NCBI GenBank assembly: GCA_035772735.1
Contig: JASDFA010000010.1
Location: 121,036,001 to 121,100,000 of the forward strand
Origin: Datura wrightii
Taxonomy: Eukaryota > Streptophyta > Magnoliopsida > Solanales > Solanaceae
Direction: 5' to 3'
DNA length: 64,000 bases
Shown here: positions 1 to 12,400 of the stretch, in pieces
Layout: every line of letters begins with the position of its first letter
Numbering within the stretch: the stretch's first letter is position 1
Program-made: the position numbers and the translations under genes
The notes under the pieces: model-generated
The model's database searches: none
What the model saw: only the letters and a program-made list of their open reading frames with translations
What the model was told of the DNA's origin: nothing

Positions 1-499
1 TATTTATAGTAAATGATAAATATACAAAATTATGCCCGACATGGAATAGCTCCGTGGCACGGAGGTGGTCGCGCCAATTTACCTTTGTGACACGGAGGAA
101 TCGCGGAAGCAATCTGGAATTTGCATAAAACACCCGCCAAGCAGCCCCTTGCCGCGATGGCAGCGTGGCACGCTGCTTGTAGCGCGTTAGGGGCCATGAC
201 ACACCCTTGTCGCGAAGCCTGGCCTGCCGTGGCACGTTGCTGTCGTGCAGGTGGGCTGTTTCACTTGTCCTCCTTGCCGACTCTCGCATTTTGCTTCCGA
301 TTCCATTCCTCCACTTCACCAAATCATATATTAGTTCCTCAAATTCATTTTACCCCTACAAAAACAAGAACTAATCATGTTGGTTAGTATATATATTCAC
401 ATTTACATAAAATTACATGAGAATGTATATAAATAAGTAGCTAAACAAGACAAAACTAAGTTGTAAAGTATCCCTTGGGCATGCCATTTTCCCAAGATC
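1..499. repeat. Unassigned LTR-like remnant
   Basis: No convincing gene is present. The first 250 bases are GC-rich and repeat the word CGTGGCAC near positions 53, 162 and 231. A compact hairpin at 50-64 has arms CTCCGT and ACGGAG. The same kind of CACGGAGG hairpin unit lies in the LTRs of element D near 56643 and 63459, so this is probably a piece of a related LTR. From about 300 to 490 the sequence is A/T-rich and featureless. It ends abruptly where the integrase of element B begins. An open frame at 121-387 has no recognisable domain and is probably chance. Confidence 0.45.
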
Positions 500-1397
500 A
501 GAGTGCCCTTTTCCATTATATCAAACAGAGGTACCCAATTTACCTCTCAGTTTTGGAAGTCGTTTCAAAAAGGACTATGTACTCAGGTTAAGCTCAGCAT
601 AACATTTCACCCGCAAACGGATGGTCAAGTGGATTCGACAATTCAGACTCTCAAAGACATTTTGAGAGCATGTTTGATTGACTTTAAAGGTAGTTGGGAT
701 GATCATTTCCCTCTTATCGAGTTTGCATACAATAACAAACTATCATTCCAGTATTCAGATGGCACCGTTCGAGGCCCTTTATGGGAGGAGATGTAGGTCG
801 CCTATTGGTTGGTCTGAAGTTGGTGAAGCGGCCATGATAGGGCTAGATTTGGTTCATGAGGCAACGGAGAAGTTTCAGCTCATATAGGACAGGTTGAAAA
901 CAGCTTAAAGTAGCCAAAAGTCCTATGCCGATGTGATAAGGAGGGAATTAGAATTCTAGGTGGATGATTGGGTGTTTCTGAAGGTACCTCCCATGAAGGG
1001 AGTAATGCAGTTTGAAAAGAAAGAAAAACTCAGCCCTTGTTATATTGGCCCTTATCGAATTGTGAAATGAGTTGGCAAGGTGGCATATGAATTTGAGTTG
1101 CCCTCAGAATTAACTTCTGGTCATCCTATTTTCCATGTATCGCTCTTAAAGAAGTGTTTGGATGATCAAGCTCTAGTTGTCCTGGTAGACAATGTTGGTG
1201 TGAAAGACAACCTTAGTTATGAAGAGGTTCTGGTAGAAATACTGTATCATCAAGTTCGAAGGATAAGGAACAAGGAAGTAGCTTCAATCAAAGTTTTATG
1301 GAGGAATCATCATGTAGAGGGAGCTACATGGGAAACTGAAGCAGATATGATGGCTAGATACCCACATTTATTCTCTACCGACTCAGTTCCAGCTTGA
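500..1397 (+). pseudogene. Integrase C-terminal part of element B
   Basis: This is a Ty3/gypsy integrase fragment, the enzyme that inserts retrotransposon cDNA into the chromosome. It starts inside the catalytic core at SIISNRGTQF and continues through HPQTDGQV and LIEFAYNN. The frame then shifts near 740, and MAPFEALYGRRCRSPIGW follows in another frame. Several stops lie between 885 and 1080. The last open piece (1080-1397) holds the HVSLLKK block and a C-terminal chromodomain-like segment with VLWRNHHVEGATWE, typical of Tekay-type chromoviruses. The catalytic core is altered: the second Asp is Asn (SNRG) and the Glu position reads Asp (QVDSTIQ). The N-terminal zinc region and first catalytic Asp are missing, because the fragment begins at a junction with unrelated sequence. 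It is not functional. Confidence 0.9.
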
Positions 1398-1610
1398 GGT
1401 ATCAGTTTTTGCCCTAAGACTCTACTTAGTTTTCATGTTCAGTTCATCTACTCAAGTTTATTTCATGTATATGGATTTATGTATGATTCATGAATTCAGT
1501 TTAGCCATGTAGATTGAATCGGAGATAGCCATTCCGTCAGTTTTCATCTTAAATGATCAGTATTTGAATATGATGAAGGCATTCTCTACTTTTCTGTATG
1601 TTTTCCAAAA

Positions 1611-1642
1611 TTAGAGGATGAATCTTCCCAAGGGGCTGATAT
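1611..1642 (+). other. Polypurine tract region of element B
   Basis: The sequence upstream of the LTR reads GAGGATGAATCTTCCCAAGG and then GGCTGATAT. It has the same GAGGATGAA context and spacing as the tracts before the E and A LTRs. It would prime plus-strand DNA synthesis. Confidence 0.7.
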
Positions 1643-4001
1643 TGTTATACCCCGGAAGCCCAAAGTCAGACCCGGGAGTTGAAATGGAGAGAAGTTTAAA
1701 TTGGCATCAGGCACATAAGGGATCGTGAGGTGACCCGTCAGAGCAGCACACGATTCAAGATGTGACTCATGGTGAGGCTCAAGAGTTGGGTTTGAAAATT
1801 TGAGAAATGGAATCCCCACGGACGTGACCACGAGTCGTGGTCAGGCCCCAAACTCGTTAGGTCAGTCGTGGGGAGTGGTGATTGAGAAAAGAGGAAGAAG
1901 AAGGCAATATTCATAATGGAAGGACCCCACAAGTTGTGGTGACTCTTGGGATGAGTCGTGGTCAGCTGATGGAAGTTATTTGAAAATCTTAGGTAGTGTA
2001 CAGGATGAGTTGTGACCATGAGTCGTGGTCACCCAGTGACGAATCGTGAAGTCTCCCATTGCAAGCCCCAGATAACTGCTAGACAGTGTACTTGACGGAT
2101 GATGCCACGAGTTATAGCCAAGGGTGACGAGTCGTTAGGTCCCTCATTGGGACTAATTGGCAGTTATTTTCTGCGAATTTAATAAGGGATTTACTATAAT
2201 TCCTAAGATCCTAAAGCCTAAAATACGTCATTTTAAGTAATGAATGGTGTCTTTTAAGAGGGTTAAGTTCATTTTAGGTCTTTTTTGTTCACGTATGCAA
2301 AAGTGATAGTTTAGAGAGGTGATCAAGGCAATTTCTTCAAGGTTCTCTTCAATTTCTTCTTGGGAATTCAAGGAAGTGTAAGAATTAGCTTCAATCGGGT
2401 ATGTAGGGTTATGAATAGGTGAATCCTTTCACACCCATGCCCAATCCCTCTCTAAATCATGAATTATCTATCTGAAATCTATGGGGTTTTAACCCAATGG
2501 ATGAAATTCCTAATTCTCTACATGGGTATGATTTAAATATGTTTCTACTATTGAATTATGAATCATGGGAAAGTTTTATATTATTTTCAATTAAAAATCA
2601 TGTTTCAAGTTTTATGAATTAAAAAGCCCATTGATGAGAAGTTCATGAAAGATGAGATTTGTGATGAATGTATGAGTATGATGAGATATTACGATGAAAA
2701 GCATGTTTTCCAGCTACCCATGTTTATAATCATGTTTTCTATGTGAATTGAGTATTTTCAAGCATGTGAAAGTATTGGGCAATGCTTACGTGTTCAAGTA
2801 TGATTTATGATTTTCTGAATTAATCTTACCACATGGTTTTGGAGAGAAGACTCCTATTATCTTTCAGCTTGTGGTATGTTTTAAGCTAAAGCTTCTCATA
2901 TAAATGATTTTTGATTTGAGATGTATTTGATTATTGAGCTTTATAAAAGAAGATGTTTAGCTTCATTACAAAAATGATGGAGAGCGTATGCATATTTTTT
3001 GGGAGTAGTGTCTTGCACTGAGTAGGCTAAGGGTCGTCACCCTATGCCTCAGAACTACGCGCCAACGTAGGTTTATAATTATATATGTATTACTTTGGGA
3101 CCTCCCTTGTGAGCTATCACGTGCCCTATTGGGCCACGAGCTTGATATCGATATCATGGTATCGTCCCTAGCCCTAGCAAGGCTTTGGATGGCTCTACCC
3201 ACTTGAGTGTGATAGTTGGGACCACGTAAGCTCTATCGTTGTATGTTGGTTAAAAGACGAGTCTCCCATTGTTTCTCTTGATTTCAGTTATGCATGTTCA
3301 TCATTCATGAGATTTATGTATCTATATATGTTCTAAAGTAGGTTTTACTCAATGTTAAGTTTTACTCACTTCTATCATATTTTAGCTTTGAGTCAATCAA
3401 TTCAGTTATGATGTTATGTTATGTTATGATGAGATCATGATTTCAAAAAGAATGCATGCAAGCCCTACTCTCAGATTCTTACTTTTATATGTTTTACATT
3501 ATGCATGTCTTTAAATGACTTACTTATTTAAGCGGTTTCACTTACCTTGCATACTCGGTACATTTTACATATTGACCGCATACTCTATGTTGTATCATTT
3601 CATGATACATGACCCAGCACTCAGACTTAGCCCCGTTCATAGCCTATCTTTAAAGTTAGCATATTACTCTTGTTGGTGATTCCTCATCTTCCGAGGACTA
3701 GACTTATCCAGATTCCCTCTATGTATTTGCAGTTTTATCTTTATTGAGTTAGTTGGAATCTTGTCCCATCAACACGTCGTGATTAGAGGCTTTTCAAACA
3801 AAGGATGTATTCAACTTCAGATGGTGTATTCTAATGTTATATTTATTTCTGACTTCCACAAAGATTATTATGTTGACTCTTCAGTTTTAGTAATTGAGTT
3901 AGATTTTTGTTCATTCCATGGGTCGACTTGGAGTCTCTCGGGGCTCCTTGTCGTGTTACGCTCCTTGTTGTGTTACGATCCGGGCCTCCGTTCTCGTGAC
4001 A
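1643..4001 (+). repeat. 3' LTR of element B
   Basis: This 2359-bp LTR runs from TGTTATACCCC to CTCGTGACA, giving the expected TG...CA ends. It shares long blocks with both LTRs of element E, including the ACTACGCGCCAACGTAGG segment near 3052, the TGATATCGATATCA palindrome at 3143-3156 and the CGGTACATTTTAC core near 3556. The first 500 bases carry a cluster of ACGAGTCGTGG words. A perfect 8-bp hairpin lies at 3591-3609. Open frames within it (for example 3761-4039) are shadows. Sequence matching the 3' LTR of element A resumes immediately after 4001, so B inserted into A. The 5' half of B is absent from the window. Confidence 0.85.
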
Positions 4002-5732
4002 GCTTGACGTGGAGTCTGATGTATCCACCTCATCAATAGGACCCAATATACCTTGCTAGGGTATAAAGGCATGAACTTGGTGATCATAGGTCTGGGGCCA
4101 TAAGGCCAATATAAATATATCCTACAGTGGCAACATAGTTTTGGGAACCTGGGTCCACTGCAACCCCGGTCCGCTCAGTGCTAAGTCTGATTCCCACTGG
4201 ACAGTCCTAGACCGACTACTAAGTTGATAGCTCGAAACTGGGGCCTAAGACTAGTTAGGAGTACCTATCTAGAAGCATCCTGAAAGTCTTATCGGACAGG
4301 ATTCTGTAACTGGGTTCTAAGACTGGTCAGAGCTACTTATCTAAAAGCGTCGTAATCGTCTAAAGAACAAACTGTAATATGAAGTTGGGGGTCCTAAGGC
4401 TAGTAAGATATCGTTATCTAAAAGTATCATGACCCCCTAAAAACCACTAAAATCTAATACTTACTTTAATTGTGATAATTGGGAGGCACTACTGACACCT
4501 TGAGAATTTCTGTAGTCAAACTGATCAACTGACATTTCTGACTAACACTGAGCATTCTAACATTTTAACTGAAACTGAACTGACATAAATCTAACTGAGT
4601 TTTCAATACAAACTAACAATATGGGAACTCGCAACACTAATAGAATCAAGCAATTTCGATAATTGAACAATTATGCAAGACTCTAGTTTTTCTACATTGG
4701 CTAGATTTACTTTACAGGAACAAGCAACAACATAGTCACAAAATGGTGGAAAAATATCTACAATTAATACAAACAACATTCCACATGAATTAAACGAAGT
4801 CTGACATGTAATTTCTTCACATTTGAAAGTTTCATGTCTAGAACTGATAGAGAAGACATGGAGGATTTTTGGGGACACAAGGGAAGAACTATTCCCTTGT
4901 TGAATTCTCACATACCTGGCTAAGAATTTCTGGAGAAGATCCCTGAGAAAATTCTAAGAAGACAATCATCTGCCCTAGCTTCTGCTCTGAACTTCCTGAC
5001 TATTCTACGCTTAAACTTTGAGGGAAAGAGTGAAATGAAGGGGAAAAAGTCATTTTACCCCTTTAACTCCCTCCTAAACGACCCTAAAATGATGGGGTTT
5101 AAGCATTAAAAAGGTGGGAAATTACAAACACACCCTTAGAAGAAAGAACTGAAAATAGGCCGACACGGACCAACGGGCCTCAAAATGGGTCATTGGTCGA
5201 AACCATGACTCATTGGTACCCACCATTGGTTCTGGGTCCAAAAACCAAGCTCACTGGAAAGGGACCACGGGAGAATACCACGACTCATTGGAACCATAGA
5301 TGGGTCGTTCGTATCTCTCATTATTACAGGTAAGGAAACTAGGCCCTAAGACAGCGGTCAACACAATGACTCGTTGGTAGAATCAACGGGTCATCGCATC
5401 GACTCATGGTCTACACTGTTAGGTCCTGGGATTGGGTGATGAGTGGTAGCAATGGCTCATTGGTAGAAACCACGAGCCGTTAGTTCCCCTCATTGCCTCA
5501 GGGAAGAGTCCGATAGGGTTCTGAACATGGGATCCAACAGACGACAAGATGGCTTGTTATCTCAACCAACGGGTCGTCTTATACCTCAAAGAAAATCTGC
5601 TATGCTGACAACGACTCAAACAACGGCCTATTGGAGCTTAGCATGGGTCGTACTGCAATAAAATTTATGGTTTTTCCCTTGGTTCTTCTTGCAAGGTCTG
5701 AGTCTGGTCTAGGAAAGTTTTGGGGTGTTACA
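4002..5732 (-). repeat. 3' LTR of element A, end truncated
   Basis: This is an antisense LTR whose start, TGTAACACCCC, is read at 5732 on the minus strand. It matches the second part of the 5' LTR of A (47633-49361) almost from end to end. Examples are the ACCCAATATACCTTGC block at 4041 versus 47689 and the fast-changing AACGGGTCGTTGG-type cluster at 5160-5640 versus 48775-49280. The part equivalent to 27130-27800 is missing, because element B abuts at 4002. The short open frame at 4603-4911 has no recognisable domain. Confidence 0.85.
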
Positions 5733-5766
5733 ACATCTCCCCCTTGGCATCATTCATCCTCGAATG
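5733..5766 (-). other. Polypurine tract of element A
   Basis: Read on the minus strand this is CATTCGAGGATGAATG, then GCCAAGGGGGAGATGT, directly before the LTR. The same GAGGATGAA plus purine run precedes the LTRs of B, E and C. It is well preserved. Confidence 0.8.
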
Positions 5767-5908
5767 AAGACTAAAACTGCAGGAAACTAGGAAAAGAGCT
5801 AAGATTTCTAGACTGAGACTATTGAGCTAGTTTCTGAAGGAGTAACTGACTCCTAATTGACTTAACCATACTAATAGAGCTGATTCAACTGGAATGCACA
5901 TAGAAAAT

Positions 5909-7180
5909 CTAAATAAAGATGATAAGTACGAAACTGAATAGAGTACTGAAGAGGAATTTAGTACCTGATACCAGAGTTGAACTGGAAGGGAATAAGTGTG
6001 GGTATCTAGCCATCATATCTGCTTCAGCTGCCCAAGTTGCTCCTTCTACATGTTGATTTCTCCACAAGACTTTGGCTGAAGATACCTCATTGTTCCTCAG
6101 CTTACGAACCTGATGGTCAATGATCTGAACTAGGACCTCTTCGTAAGAGAGACTATCTCTCACTCCCACACTGTCCAATGGAACAACTGAAGTTGGATAA
6201 CTGGTGCACTTCTTCAATAGTGACACATGGAATACTAATTGCACAGATGCCAATTCTGAAGGTAATTCTAGCTCATAGTCTACCTTGCCAATTCACTTCA
6301 GAATTCTGTAGGGTCCCACATATCTCAGAGTGAAATTTCATTTCTTCCCAAATCTAATCAGTCCCTTCATGGGTGAAATTTTTAGATAAACCCAGTCATC
6401 CACTGCAAACTCTAATTCTCTTCTCCTCACATCGGCATAAGATTTCTGATGGCTTTTAGCTGTATTCAATCTTTCTCTGATGAGCTGTACTTTCTGCATA
6501 GCTTCATGAACTGATTCTGGCTCGATTAAAGTAGCTTCACCAGCCTCAAACCATCCGATAGGAGATCTGTACCTCCTACCATACAATGCCTCAAACGGGG
6601 CCATCTGGATACTAGAGTGGTAGCTGTTGTTGTATGCAAACTCGATGAGAGGTAAGTGATCATCCCAACTGTCCTTGAAATCTATCACGCACGCCCTCAA
6701 CATATCATCTAGGGTTTGAAAAGTTTTCACAGCTTGTCCATCTGTCTGGGGTGAAAAGTTGTGCTGAGCTTGACCTGGGTACCAAGTCCCTTCTGAAAGG
6801 ACTTCCAGAAGTGAAAGGTGAACTGGGTACCTCTATTTGAGATAATGGACAAAGGCACCCCATAAAGTCTGACCAACTCCTAGATATAAAGTCTAGAATA
6901 GTCCTCAACTGAATCTGTAGCTTTAACTGCGAGGAAGTGTGCTAACTTAGTCATCCGGTCTACTATCACCCAGATTGAGTCATGCTGCCAATGAGTCTGA
7001 AGTAGACTTGTAATAAAATCCATATTTACTTCTCCCCACTTCCATATGGGTATGTTGATATCATAACTCATAGCTCCCAGTCCCTAGTGTTCTAATTTGA
7101 CTTGCTGGCAGTTCATGCACTTAGCTACAAATTCAGCAATGTCTCCCTTCATGGCGTTCCACCAGTAAATATCCTGTAAA
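5909..7180 (-). pseudogene. Integrase of element A, chromovirus type
   Basis: Read from 7180 downward, this holds the remains of the zinc-binding N-terminus and the core block IPIWKWGEVNMDFITSL with the first catalytic Asp. SIISNRGTQF follows, with Asn where the second Asp should be, then HPQTDGQAVKTFQ, with Lys at the position of the catalytic Glu. LIEFAYNNSYHSSIQM and ALYGRRYRSPIGW follow. The C-terminal piece (5909-6253) carries HVSLLKK and the chromodomain-like VLWRNQHVEGATW. Frame changes near 6260-6340 and 6880-6905 and a stop after DYSRLYI break it into at least three pieces. The protein would insert cDNA and use the chromodomain for targeting, but two of its three catalytic residues are replaced. 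Confidence 0.9.
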
Positions 7181-8757
7181 TCATGGTACATCTTAGTAGC
7201 ACCATGGTGGATGGAATATCTCAAATTGTGTGCTTCAGCCACATATCTGCTGTCTCAAATCACCCAAATCTGGTACACAGAATCTACCCTGGTAATGGAG
7301 TACACCATCTCCCCCTTGCGAGAAGGCCTCCACTTCTTTTCTGTAAACCGCCTCCTTCAATTTCAGAAGTACGGGATCTTCATCCTGCCTTGACTCTAAC
7401 TCAACTACCAACGAGGTATATGATCTACTCTACAGAACTACTCCACCCTCAATAGTATAAATCAACTGTACTCCCAACCGAGCTAATCTATGGATATCCT
7501 TTTCCAGCTCCTTTATGCCTTCCTCAACATGACTCATACTCCCCATAGACACTCTACTCAGGGCATCAGCCACCATATTGGCTTTGCCCGAGTGATATAG
7601 CACGCTCATGTCATAGTATTTCAGTAGCTCCAACCACCTTCTCTGATGAAGATTCAAATCTTTCTGACTGAACACATGTTGAAGGCTCTTATGATCTGTG
7701 AAAACATTCACTGAGCCCCATTGAGGTAGTGTCTCCAAATTTTCAATGCAAACACCACCACTGCCAACTCCAAGTCATTAGTCGGATAATTCTTTTCATG
7801 AACCTTGAGCTAGCTGGAGGCATAGGCTATCACTTTGACCTACTGCATCAGAATGCAACCGAGTCCAACTCTAGAAGCATCATAATACATTACAAACCCA
7901 TCTATTCCTTCTGGCAAGGTCAACACTGGAGCGATAGAGAATTAACTTTTTAACTCCTAGAAACTCTTCTCACACGCATCTAACCACTAAAATTTCACCT
8001 TCTTCTAAGTCAGTCTAGTCAGAGGGGATGCTATAGAGGAAAACCCTTCCACAAAATGTCGGTAGTAACCGGCTAGACCCAAGAAAGTTCTGATTTCGGT
8101 TGGGGAGGTAGGTCTAGGCCAATCTTTCACCGCTGCTATCTTTTGAGGATCTGCCTAAATACCCTCACCCGAGACCACATGACCCAGGAAAGTAATGGAC
8201 TTTAACTAGAATTCACATATGCTGAACTTGGCGAACAACTAGCAGTCTTTGAGTGTTTGAAGCACTATCCTCAGGTGATTAGCATGCTCTTCCTCATTTT
8301 TGCAGTATACCAGAATGTCGTCAATAAACAAAATGACGAAAATATCCATATACTGCTTGAAGACTCTGTTCGTCAGGTCCATAAAAGCTACGGGTTAATT
8401 TGTAAGTCCAAAGGTCATAACCATGAACTCATAGTGACCATACAGAGTCTTGAAAGTTGTTTTCGGTATGTCACACTCTATGAACCTTAACTGATGATAC
8501 CCCGACCTAAGAATGATTTTGGAGAAACAACTAGCTCCCTGAAGCTGATCAAACAAGTCATCATCCTGGGTAGCAGATATCTGTTCTTGACTGTGACCTT
8601 TTTCAATTGTCGGTAATTGATGCACATTCTGAGGTGCCATCTTTCTTTTGCATGAATAGTACTAGAGCTCCCCAGAGAGACATGCTGGGTCTGATAAAAC
8701 CTTTATCAAGGTCTTTTAGCTACTACTTCGACTCCTTAAGCTCAATTGGAGCCATTT
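7180..8757 (-). pseudogene. Reverse transcriptase and RNase H of element A
   Basis: This is the minus-strand pol core. RNase H remnants include VFTDHKSLQHVFSQKDLNL and YHSGKANMVADALSR (7430-7738). Reverse transcriptase is read from about 8757 down to 8050. FSKIILRSGYHQLRFIECD and YGHYEFMVMTFGLTN lie at 8395-8640, and the catalytic box is FIDDILVY near 8300-8330, so both active-site Asp residues are still encoded. Frameshifts and stops occur around 7740-8250 and 8640-8760. The order protease, reverse transcriptase, RNase H, integrase is that of Ty3/gypsy. Confidence 0.88.
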
Positions 8758-9449
8758 TCTAAGGAGGGATGGAGATGGGTTGAGTATCTGGAAGAAGGTG
8801 CATACCGAAGTCTATTTCCCGCTTAGGAGGGACTCTGGGAAGATCTTCGGAAAATATATTAGGGAACTCACTAACAGCTGGAACTGACTGTATAGTTGGG
8901 GTCTCAAAGCTGGAATCTTTGACCCAAACTAATTGATAGATACACCCTTTGGAAATAAGCTTCCTTGCCTTAAGGTTGGAAATAAAACGACCCTTAGGCA
9001 CTGAACTACTACCCGTCCATTCTAAAGCTGGCTTAGTAGGGAACTGAAACCTGACGACCCCAGTTCTACAATTGGTTGAGGCATAATCAGAGTGTAACCA
9101 ATCCATTCCAAAAATGAGGTCAAAGTCAACCATATCTAACTCTACAAGGTCAGACGGAATGACCTTATTGAGGATTATACTGGGCAGTTTCTATACACCC
9201 AACTGGCTCTAACTGACTCGCCATCTAGGGTGGAGACTGAGAATGTTTTTGAGAGGATCTATGGACTGATATCGAACTGGAATGCTAAATAGGGATCCAT
9301 GAATGAAAGTGTGGCTCCTGGATCTAGTAGGGCATACACGTTTAGATTAAAAAGGCGTAACATACCCGTGACCACGTCAGGTGAGCTCTTCTGATCCCGA
9401 CGAACAAATAATGCATAGAAAGGGTTTTTGCGCTAGCTACCATCCGTAC
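8757..9449 (-). pseudogene. Aspartic protease and gag-pro linker of element A
   Basis: The antisense reading contains the protease active-site block YALLDPGATLSF near 9300-9335, which appears intact. The second hallmark, DFDLIFGMDWLHSDYAS, is near 9080-9130, and the linker to reverse transcriptase includes PRVPPKREIDFGMHLLPD. Upstream of the active site is KNPFYALFVRRDQ, equivalent to QNRFYALATRQEQE in element E. The reading stops at 9450, where element G is inserted, and gag continues at 25945. A frame break lies between about 9135 and 9290. The protease would cleave the gag-pol polyprotein. Confidence 0.85.
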
Positions 9450-12400
9450 TGTCGCGCCCCATTTTTCCCTCGCGAAAAAGCGGGACCCAACATGTGACGT
9501 CTCTTAAGGGTGGAAAAGGAGAGTCGCCACCTAACGAATTAAAGGTGCGTTAGGGCACCATTCTAAACTAATTTGTTTCCTAAGTTACCAAAGTTCGGAT
9601 AAGGGCTTTAGTTACCTCGAAAGGAAGGTGTTAGGCACCTTTCGAGGTCCACAAATGTGGTTCCCGGCCGTACTCATTAAATGGGGATTATCTAAGTGAT
9701 CAAATAAAGTTGATTTTAACTTATGTATTTAACTAAATTGATAAAAGAATAAATAATAATTAAATAAATAATTAAAATTTAAACAAGCAAGTAGGAAGAA
9801 ATTTGAGCAAACTAAAATCTAAAATAAGTTTATCAATAAGTACGAAAATTGTGTAAATAACAAAACAGAATAATTTATTAAAATCCACATACTAAACAAA
9901 CAAATAAATATTATTTTAATTGTGGGGCCGAACCTCATAGAGGCGCCTACGTATCCCTTAAGAGAATCAGGCCGAACGTAGTTCTTCTTTTTCATTTTAA
10001 CCTAACAGGATCACCCCGTGCGACTAAAATAATATTTCGCAACCTATTAAGGTTACTCATATTATTCAGCGGGCACAGACTATCATTTCCCACTACCCGC
10101 CTGATTAATTGATTATTGACTTAAAGCATTTCTAGGTGACAAAGCTATCGTCCTAGTATTTGCCTACCCGTCCCAAGCCTAATGTCCAAGAGGCGCTGGA
10201 CAACTAATTTGGAGTTGGGATTCTAGAATTCTAGGGTTAATAAAGGCGATTAACGTCAAGTAAAACAAATAATAATTTGAAAATAAATAATTAGCATAAA
10301 GGGTTTATGTTAGCCTCCATATTGATCTCTTATGCGCAAGATTTCCTAAACAAATATAAATGAATCAAATGGGCATAATCTTTAACATGCGAATGTCAGA
10401 TTTAAACAAGTAGCAGGTATTTTGACAATCTTAATGGACATAAAGAGATGAATGTCTGATATTAAAAATATTAAAATGCAAATGTTAGATCTAAATATGG
10501 AGCCAATAACATGATATACTTGGGGAAGATTCCTAGAAGATGAGGACTTAAGTTCCTAATACACGGATACCAGAATGATGCAGCCTGTTTGACAAAACGC
10601 ATGTGGGATGAGAGATACTCTTTAGGTAGGGATTTTTTGTAATATACGCATGAGGCAGTTCCTATGAACATAGTTTCTATAGACTGAAACAAATATAAGG
10701 TCTTTGCATAAATATCAATAAGGAGTAAACAGAAAACCGAGGTATTTTTAACAACATGAAAGAACATGTCCCTATTACCACTTTAATATATTCAGGCGTA
10801 AACATGCAAAGTTAATGATCAGAAATTTTATAATGCCAAAAAAAAAACTTATGATATTTCTATAAGCACATTCACGGATGCACTAATTATAGACTAATTT
10901 ATGACATGTTATCATATAAACGGATTTAATAAATTAGTGACAAACCGATGAGAAACTTATGATTTATGCTGAACTTATTGTGTGGCAATATGAGCTACAA
11001 TTATTGTTAAAACAATGATTTAACAAGGATGATCATACGCATTGTTCCCATAAATTGGTTTCAAGTTGTGTTAAATTATAATGTCTATAGGCATGTTTTC
11101 AAAGTATTGATATCCTATACGCATGCTTTCTAGCAAAATAATCATGTTCATATTAATCCTATTGAGCATAGTATCTAATGTCACATATGTTATCGAAATC
11201 CTATAGTCATGATTTCTAGGCGAAATTAGTAGTTAAAGCAAAAACATACAATCTCCACCCCCAAACCCCATTCTACTATTATTAGTGTTTGTTTACATTG
11301 TTACATATTGACAGAAAATAAATACATCACGATGAAAATAAATAAATAAATAAACTGGCTGAGTATAAACCTTCCGATCCCGACAGACTCTTCGCTCCCA
11401 ACCTGTTAAGCAAAACGGTTAATTAATACAAAAGCAAAGCAACAATGATCAGAACCTGAATTCGACACGTCATGATCACGAGGATCTCTTGGATCCCGAG
11501 CAGTGCTCGTGTCGAAAATGGAAGCGAAGTATAAAAAGAATAGAGTAATATTAAGTATGGCAGTCCCTCCTTTTCTTTCACTGTTCGCCCCCCCTTTTGA
11601 AGGAATGTAGAGACTCTACTTATATCCTCCATAAAATGCATTCCACTAACGAATAAAAAGGGAAGTAAAATATTTAATAAAATCAATCTAGGAATATTTT
11701 TCCTTAATTAAGGATAGATGAAACAATTAATGATAACGGTAATGAGAAATTTCCATAAGAAAACATGTATTAAATTAGTTGAGGGAAAAGAAAGCAATCA
11801 GCTCCTTTTTTCAAAATGATTTAACATAAATAACATATACTCCAACGGTCAAGGATAGAATATCTGGAAGGTCTAGCAGTAAAGTCCTTTCTTTTCATTA
11901 TAATCGAATCAATCAAATGTAAATGAATCATAGTTTACTAAATTAAAAAGAATCATTTAAGGAAGGAATTTAATCGATTGAAGGTAAATAAAGCATGTAT
12001 TCTAATCCGGGGGATATAGGAAAGGAATGTCAATCATATTGTTTGAAGAAGGCGGAATCAAATTTGGAGCAAAATATCTTCATCTTACCAAAAATATTTA
12101 AATACTGAAACTAATATTAATCACATAAATACGATATTATAAGTTAACATAATTAGCATAGTTAAGGTTAATGTGAATCGATGTTGACTAAATACAGAAT
12201 CAATACCAAGGTTATCATACTTTGCATCAAGATAATATAAAATAGAATACGGTAGTTAATGCAGTGTCATACGAGAGCTAATCAGGGAAAGGGGCGCCAT
12301 TGATTTAATTAAAGAACAACGAGCATGTTAACAACTTTGTTGAGAATTATCAGAATAGTTAAATACTAGATTGTTATGTAAGTAGTAAGGTAATTTCAAA

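Noticed and set aside
3411..3432. TTATG/TTATGATG run as a functional repeat
   Set aside because: It is a short imperfect microsatellite in a diverged LTR and is absent from the matching LTRs of E.
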